NCBI GenBank assembly: GCA_001247695.2
Contig: LGRX02012563.1
Coordinates: 1 to 28,146 of the forward strand
Source: Cymbomonas tetramitiformis
Taxonomy: Eukaryota; Chlorophyta; Pyramimonadophyceae; Pyramimonadales; Pyramimonadaceae
DNA: 28,146 nucleotides
Direction: 5' to 3'
Shown here: in pieces, positions 24,401 through 28,146 of the stretch
Position numbering within the stretch: position 1 is the first letter of the stretch
How the letters are laid out: every line of letters begins with the position of its first letter
Made by a program: the position numbers and the translations under genes
Notes under the pieces: generated by a model
Database searches by the model: none
Seen by the model: only the letters and a program-made list of their open reading frames with translations
Told to the model about the DNA's origin: nothing

Positions 24401-27160
24401 TGGTGATTCGGGTTTGTCCCATCCCTACTGTTGGAGTAGCTGATCCATGTTTATGATGGGAACATTGCCCTCCCCTGGAGATATTTTCCTCAAATTTATG
24501 TACTAGAGGCAAACGACTCAAAGAGCAACGCGTTGTTCGCGTGGTGACCAGCAGCAGTGCTTGAGTATGTCACTGGCCACGTCAATGAACGTTTCCTGAA
24601 AGGCAAGGCGAGGAAACGCAGTGTTTGTAACGCTTTGTCTCCGCTACCAAACAAACAGGCTGCCAAGACGAATGAGGAGGAAGCGGCAATGGGCAGTGGA
24701 TCGTCTCCATCGATCGTTATTTGCACCTGCATCAAAACGGGCGATTGTTGGCGCCGTGAAAACCGTATGTATGTCTTCCAGGAGCCTCTGCTAACAGCAG
24801 AGTCCTATCCGTGACAGAGAAAGCAGGTTAAACAATATTAGAGAGTGGCTGCTGTGCACGCATTCGGCAGCAAATGAGAGACATGTACTGGAATGCTCTG
24901 GAATCTCCGGTTCTCTTTCCTTCTCGATGCCAGCGCACCTGTGTGCCACCTGTGTTGGGTCCTGTGGGAGGATTTATCTCTGAGATCTCGATGTCGGTGT
25001 GGTAGTGGAAATCTACTCCTGAAGACGAATATGCGACCCCGTCCAGACTTATATGCACCACAGCAGTCGAAAGTGCGGCACCCGCAGGAGAATAACACAT
25101 CACAACCAAGGAGTCGTCGTCGGAGTCATAGTATACGGTGTGAGCTGTCACGCTCGTCTTGTCGAAAAAGCAGTAGAAATCTCTATGACCTTCAGGAATT
25201 CTGCCTTGGGCCTTCAGTGACACCTCGGTAGCCCCAGCGGCAGGGCCTAGCGCAGGCGAAATTGCGATCAGGCAAAAAGAAGCCTGCGTCCCCCAAAATA
25301 CAGTCAGAACACGAAGGAGTCTAGCGGCTTCAGGAACTCAAACTCCCCTATGTATGGCCAGGTACTAGGCGATGGAACGAGGTTTACCAGTCCCGCTTGA
25401 GAGGTCAACTCGCCATAGTAGCTGTAAAATCCGTCTTGGTAGAAGTTGGGGAAGGCGGTGTAGAAGGGGCCAATAGACGTGCTTTCCGTTTGTGACACTT
25501 CTGAGGTTTCCGCAGGCGAGCTGTCGTCACCCGGGATGTAGACCACCGAGAACTCTACAAACTTAGTGCCGAAGTCTTTGCCTGAGGAATAAGGACACAT
25601 ACGGAAACCAGTGAAATTGTTGTTGCTGTAACCAAAAAGAACGGAAAGTGATCATGGAAGACAGGCATCTTCCCTGGCAAATAGACGTTTTGGCTTACCA
25701 TTCAACGCAACTTGGAGCTTTGTCGTCCCCGCATCACTGGAGAGTGCAGGTACAACGCACTGGACGCAATACACGTCATATCTCTTGCTTGCATCAGAGG
25801 CCGTACACCTGCGAACATCATGTTGCAGGACAAGAATGACGAGAATAATCCTGACAATCAACGTTCCTTTCAGGCTTGAGCTCGTGTGGCTGCTGAAAGT
25901 TACAAACTGACACTGGAAAGGCACTGTTTGGATTAAACAGGCAAGAAGCTCGTGAGTGTTTGGATCACAGCTTCAAGGACACGCATACACATGTGTAGGC
26001 ATCGGATTTCCAGTGCACCCAGCTGTGGTGAGCACTGTAAACCGCGTGAGAGCCAAAGACAAAGCTCAAAAATTTACTCCCACGTGTTTTTGCAGCTGGA
26101 GAGAATCCCGGATAAAAAGCGTGAAATTTCCAGCGAAATGAACTCACTTATATGTTCCTGTGGTATTTCCCACAACGCCATCGAACGCGCACTTCGCCCC
26201 CGCAGCAGCTGCCGTCCGATCGAAGGTTGAAGGAAAGTCTTGCAGAACATCACTGTAAACAAAACCCCAAAGTTATCAACGAAAAACGCCCATCCGCGAG
26301 GGGGGCGGCGCGATTTCACCGAGATAAAATAGTTATACCGACAGGAACAAACAGATCTGTGGTGTAGCGGGTTCTAAATGAAGCGAGGAGGCAATCCGAA
26401 AAGGAACCAAGCGGCGAAAACAAGTTCCTCTCCAAACACAGCCGCAGACTCCCTGCCGGTGCCAATAGGAACGCTGTCGCTGTATGAACATGAGAAATGC
26501 AGGCTTGCTTGTACCTGCGAAGGTCGAGTGCTATCTAACGGCATTCAGTGCTTAGGGGTGAAACCAACCTTGTCCCGAGGTTCACTTCCACAATAATGTA
26601 GCCCCCCCTCGCGGGCCCAAAAGCAGGAGTCACACTCTTAAGTGTCGGCCGAGAGTGGTAGTAATACCAACTGTACAGCAAGCCCCGTGCGCAGGACTGA
26701 GAAAGCCTTTCAGACAGTTGTACTGTGAAGAGATGCCAGGAGCTTGGAGCACGCGGTTAGGCAAGGTTTTCACGCACGTTGGCTCATGCAGCATTTACGG
26801 GAATATGCAGCAAGGATACTGCAGTTGCTGCAATTGAGCCAGGATTCCACCCATGCTCTCAACAAAAATCTCGCAGGAAAGGTTTGAGGCAGCGATAGGC
26901 CCTTTCCAAATGTGGCGAGCGATACAGGGTTAAGTCGTGCGTGGGGAAGAGCTGGTTGATAAACCCTGCTCGCAGAAAACTTGATTTCTTGACGCAACTT
27001 GGTTCGCTGGCGCGAAGCAGCACTTGGGGTAACAGCAACTCCCAAGAATGTTACCTGTATGCTGAATAAGACCATACCCTATTGTCGAAGCTGACTGCCA
27101 CTTGGACGACAGTGCCTTCGATGCCTTTAGGTGAAAGGCACTCGACAATCGTGTCGGTAC
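19955..27160 (-). CDS. large IPT/TIG plus cadherin-like beta-sandwich protein, partial gene model
   Basis: Model, minus strand: 27055..27160, 26569..26670, 26148..26252, 25699..25808, 25388..25581, 24939..25283, 24574..24726, 23429..24103, 22991..23240, 22714..22847, 22161..22591, 19955..21410. Phases match at every junction (2, 2, 2, 1, 0, 0, 0, 0, 1, 0, 1), which strongly supports the model except at 24574, where the donor is chosen on phase alone. The first half has IPT/TIG-type repeats (ISPALGP..GATEV, INPPTGPNTGGTQV, C.F, C..P). The second half has cadherin-like beta-sandwich repeats ending in motifs such as TTYTLTVTRNG. It is probably a large extracellular protein. The 5' end is not found, the 3' end is swallowed by the satellite, and two frameshifts are present. 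Confidence 0.65.
21411..22160 (-). other. 750-bp intron carrying a minisatellite
   Basis: Donor gtgcgt at 22160 and acceptor ctcacag ending at 21411. The flanking codons join as DTTIG-ILTPTFSS. It holds the minisatellite at 21516-21927; the rest shows nothing recognised. The neighbouring introns are only about 100 to 200 bp. Confidence 0.65.
21516..21927. repeat. minisatellite of about 45 bp, nine irregular copies
   Basis: Copies of ggaggagggagggctccgat followed by tgaacggtatcatgacggc and a variable gg-rich tail. Copies differ by small indels; one short copy has lost the ctccgattgaac part. It lies wholly inside an intron of the minus-strand gene. Confidence 0.9.
22161..22591 (-). CDS. exon with a frameshift: cadherin-like repeat
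   Basis: Starts STYPLTPYTQTLSLSPAFST, then TAYAYTLYS in one frame. It continues PAYTHTAQTLMYSQHTVSAT to NTLVISLTAEDDVSITAYTF in another. The change lies in a run of seven Gs (plus strand 22499-22505); one base too many would explain it. It ends DTTIG at the donor ATCG|gtgcgt. Phase on both sides agrees only if the exon is one base shorter. Confidence 0.7.
22714..22847 (-). CDS. exon: cadherin-like repeat end and next repeat start
   Basis: Encodes LSVGLNYFTVKLTSEDGSST then TYSYIVERLTA and SSSTLRGISFS. VGLNYFTVKLTSEDG...YIVER is a textbook ending of this domain. Acceptor gactttag; donor TCTCG|gtacga. Confidence 0.75.
22991..23240 (-). CDS. exon: cadherin-like beta-sandwich repeat, first part
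   Basis: Opens VTRGAARSDSTLEDLDVI, which joins the previous exon as TTYNVK-VTRG, the usual repeat boundary. The donor CTCG|gtggtc is weak but gives the phase needed for GGL-ALSVGLNYF. Confidence 0.7.
23429..24103 (-). CDS. exon: end of IPT/TIG part and start of cadherin-like repeats
   Basis: 225 codons. KGTYTAATASSSAYVECTVP and RLSLNAQNY repeat the TGTYK...CVVP...VALNG pattern of exons 26148-25699, showing internal duplication. After DYQLTLCTIFNIS it changes to YTLTADVSFSRRHLLADICS and ends ATDEDNSTTYNVK, the end strand of a cadherin-like beta-sandwich repeat. Acceptor gaaagcag; donor AAG|gtgagt. Confidence 0.75.
24574..24726 (-). CDS. exon (3' end uncertain): IPT/TIG repeat core
   Basis: After the acceptor gatgcag the frame reads VQITIDGDDPLPIAASSSFV then LAACLFGSGD, which continues GGTQ of the previous exon as a normal V.I.G......C.FG block. 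The donor CCA|gtgaca is the only phase-0 choice before the stop at 24496-24498. It is weak, so the end is a guess. Confidence 0.4.
24939..25283 (-). CDS. exon: a whole IPT/TIG repeat and the start of the next
   Basis: 115 codons. ISPALGPAAGATEVSLKAQG opens one repeat, FYCFFDKTSVTAHTV and VVMCYSPAG continue it, VVHISLDGVAYSSSGVDFHY closes it, and INPPTGPNTGGTQ opens the next. The clearest IPT/TIG evidence in the window. Acceptor gacgcag; donor ACACAG|gtgcgc. Confidence 0.75.
25388..25581 (-). CDS. exon between IPT/TIG repeats
   Basis: Encodes KDFGTKFVEFSVVYIPGDD, an acidic Ser/Thr stretch, and FPNFYQDGFYSYYGELTSQA. The acceptor attcctcag was chosen over the upstream ttacag because it alone keeps the phase of ALNG|KDFG. 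Donor CTG|gtaaac. The open frame runs on to 25304 past the donor. Confidence 0.65.
25699..25808 (-). CDS. exon: end of the same IPT/TIG repeat
   Basis: Encodes CTASDASKRYDVYCVQCVVP then DAGTTKLQVALNG; C..P and V.LNG are the closing landmarks. Acceptor ttcgcag; donor AATG|gtaagc (phase 1). Confidence 0.75.
26148..26252 (-). CDS. exon: middle of an IPT/TIG repeat
   Basis: Encodes DVLQDFPSTFDRT then GAKCAFDGVVGNTTGTY, with the C.F landmark of IPT/TIG repeats. Acceptor gtttacag; donor TAA|gtgagt. The last two bases plus the first base of the next exon form the Lys codon of TYKC. Confidence 0.7.
26569..26670 (-). CDS. exon: start of an IPT/TIG repeat
   Basis: 33 full codons. Encodes WYYYHSRPTLKSVTPAFGPA then RGGYIIVEVNLGT, the YxxxPxLxxVxPxxGP..GG..I.V consensus that opens an IPT/TIG repeat. 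Acceptor tgtacag; donor CAAG|gttggt. Phase 2 on both sides joins it to its neighbours as SAYS-WYYY and LGTS-DVLQ. Confidence 0.65.
27055..27160 (-). CDS. exon: end of an IPT/TIG repeat
   Basis: 34 full codons between the acceptor ccttgcag and the donor CAG|gtaaca. Encodes TDTIVECLSPKGIEGTVVQV then AVSFDNRVWSYSAY, the IxCxxP and V.VSFDN strands that close an IPT/TIG repeat. Too short to stand out as an open frame; found by matching the repeat pattern and splice sites. Confidence 0.65.
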
Positions 27161-27445
27161 CTGCAAGGAGGAAGAGTATTCCAGAAAAACATTTCAATTA
27201 TATTTAAAAGTTCTTCTGTAATTTCGAAGATGAATGGAGGAGAACACAGTGACAGAGTGGCGAATGTGTGCAGAAAATATGACTTGGCATGCACTTCTGC
27301 GTGCAGTAGAATAAAATAAGAAGTTTCTTATCTGCGTTCTGCAAGCGAGTCGCCTTAAGCACACAATTCGCTACAAAGGGCGCCAAACCCTCGGCAGTTA
27401 TGTGCTCCTTGAGGAGTCACTTGGAAGCGTGACCGATGACATATG
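27161..27445. other. probable intron, possible further upstream exon
   Basis: The minus strand near 27320-27390 reads GLAPFVANCVLKATRLQNAD, which could be the C.F part of one more IPT/TIG repeat, but its splice sites and phase could not be fixed. Otherwise AT-rich. Confidence 0.3.
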
Positions 27446-27490
27446 TGTCATACCTGTCATACATGTCATACATGTCATGTCATGTCATGT
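27446..27490. repeat. short tandem repeats tgtcatac and tgtca
   Basis: Three tgtcatac-type units followed by three tgtca-type units, giving an alternating pattern in which most of the sequence is self-complementary (catg steps). Confidence 0.85.
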
Positions 27491-27586
27491 GTTATAATGA
27501 CATACAGTCGTCGAGTATTGTCAGTACGGTCGACTATGACATGTACAATCATAATATCTGTCATCCGCTCACCACGAGTGACAACT

Positions 27587-27620
27587 GTCATCGAGAGGCC
27601 GTGTACGGCATCTCGATGAC
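27587..27620 (+). repeat. 34-nt near-perfect hairpin
   Basis: Outer arms gtcatcgaga and tctcgatgac pair over 10 bp. After one G/A mismatch, gccg and cggc pair over a tgta loop. One of a series of hairpins in the 0.4 kb before the ORF at 27950. Confidence 0.8.
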
Positions 27621-27742
27621 GAAGCAAGACAGTTCTTGAAGAACAAACTGTTCTGAGAGGACGCGTCTTCGCTTCAAGCATGAACTGAAGATCATGCGAG
27701 TATCAACAGGCTAATTCGACCAGCCGATACTGTTAGTTCACC

Positions 27743-27800
27743 CAATGCTCTCGGGTTCGCAACCCGATGGTGGTAACGCTTATGAAGCGTGAGAGCATTG
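27743..27800 (+). ncRNA. predicted three-way-junction RNA structure
   Basis: A perfect 10-bp outer stem (27743-27752 with 27791-27800) encloses two perfect 5-bp hairpins: gggtt-cgc-aaccc (27753-27765) and cgctt-atg-aagcg (27777-27789). The hairpins are separated by gatggtggtaa. All 20 pairs are Watson-Crick. The hammerhead core is absent and it is not a cloverleaf. It may be a leader element of a retroelement transcript or a DNA cruciform. Confidence 0.5.
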
Positions 27801-27858
27801 AGGTATATGAGGAGCATTGCGCTCAAGCAGACACTTCTGGACACCAGAGACTGCACTC

Positions 27859-27939
27859 ATATATACCCCACCAAATATCATTGCGTGTTGCTACAGTTCA
27901 ATAGCAGCCGCATAGTCTTTAAGGTTGATATACAACCTT
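27859..27939 (+). promoter_or_regulatory. TATA-like site and leader hairpin before the terminal ORF
   Basis: atatatac at 27859-27866 lies about 85 bp upstream of the ATG at 27950. The hairpin aaggttg-atata-caacctt (27921-27939) lies 10 nt before the ATG. Both are sequence matches only. Confidence 0.35.
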
Positions 27940-27949
27940 GACACGGACG

Positions 27950-28146
27950 ATGGGGCGTCAGCACGCGAGAAGCAGGTGCCGCGGACGGCCCTCCGCTCTG
28001 GTCACGTCGTCGGAGTACACGGTGCTCCTCGAGGAGATTGCGGCCTTGAAGGCCTTGGTGCGTGGTAGCCGTGCGGGCGGGGGACAGCAGCCGCAGCCGC
28101 AGCATCGGGGGAAGCAACATCCGAGGGGGTTTCGCATGGGTGCAGG
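27950..28146 (+). CDS. basic, Gln/Pro/Gly-rich ORF, 3' partial
   Basis: An ATG followed by 65 codons open to the window end: MGRQHARSRCRGRPSALV, then a likely helix (SSEYTVLLEEIAALKALV), then a low-complexity basic stretch (RAGGGQQPQPQHRGK). A short helix and a nucleic-acid-like basic tail would suit the beginning of a retroelement gag-type protein, and the structured upstream region would suit its leader. The evidence is thin and no domain is recognised. Confidence 0.4.
   Translation, partial: MGRQHARSRCRGRPSALVTSSEYTVLLEEIAALKALVRGSRAGGGQQPQPQHRGKQHPRGFRMGA

Noticed and set aside
25304..25387. Continuation of the open frame past the donor at 25387
   Set aside because: Reading through gives a stop before the next repeat; splicing at 25387/25283 keeps phase and leads directly into the ISPALGP repeat start.
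26771..27054. Extra coding exon within the minus-strand frame at 26770-27075
   Set aside because: It only carries on past the strong donor at 27054; the phase-matched join 27055 to 26670 gives the IPT/TIG pattern without it.
27743..27800. Hammerhead ribozyme of a retrozyme
   Set aside because: The three-stem layout invites it, but neither strand has the CTGATGA and GAAA core at the junction.

Overview
The window is nuclear DNA of a eukaryote, not a prokaryote. Two long multi-exon genes have GT-AG introns with matching phases, and there are non-LTR retrotransposon remains, an LTR insertion with target-site duplication, minisatellites and a palindromic satellite. The domain mix (beta-helix 'polymorphic outer membrane' repeats joined to a multipass membrane module; IPT/TIG plus cadherin-like beta-sandwich repeats) and the R2/NeSL-style LINEs recall large repeat-rich genomes of marine green flagellates such as Cymbomonas. 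That assignment is from resemblance only and was not tested.

Layout. 1-1274: a 29-bp minisatellite cut by the window edge and an old inverted copy of an LTR-like repeat. 1275-15794 (+): one membrane protein gene, 5' end outside the window, with exons 1275-3055, 12091-12222, 12947-13222, 13851-14702 and 15294-15794, all joined in phase 0. Its first visible intron (about 9 kb) is a retroelement dump: a sense LINE tail at 3.2-3.4 kb, a nested palindrome at 3.8-3.95 kb, a decayed LINE (about 9.8 to 3.95 kb, minus strand) split by an 816-bp solo LTR, a second 5'-truncated LINE copy (10.87 to 9.76 kb, minus) and a tRNA-like Pol III unit at 11.8 kb.

15.8-19.4 kb: a minus-strand transposase-like gene. 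Its 3' half is cut by a G-rich minisatellite that stays open in two reading frames. 19.4-20.0 kb: about 3.5 tandem units of a roughly 183-bp satellite whose core is a large inverted repeat. 20.0-27.16 kb (minus): a second large gene reconstructed here from twelve exons with consistent phases, encoding tandem IPT/TIG repeats followed by cadherin-like beta-sandwich repeats. It carries two apparent frameshifts and ends abruptly inside the satellite. 27.4-28.1 kb (+): a run of strong hairpins, including a perfect three-way junction, leading into the start of a basic ORF that runs off the window, possibly the 5' end of another retroelement.

The two large genes converge and flank the transposase. 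Both encode large, probably cell-surface proteins with repeated extracellular modules. Repeats have piled up mainly in their introns and at their ends. The LINEs, the LTR and the transposase all look non-functional here.
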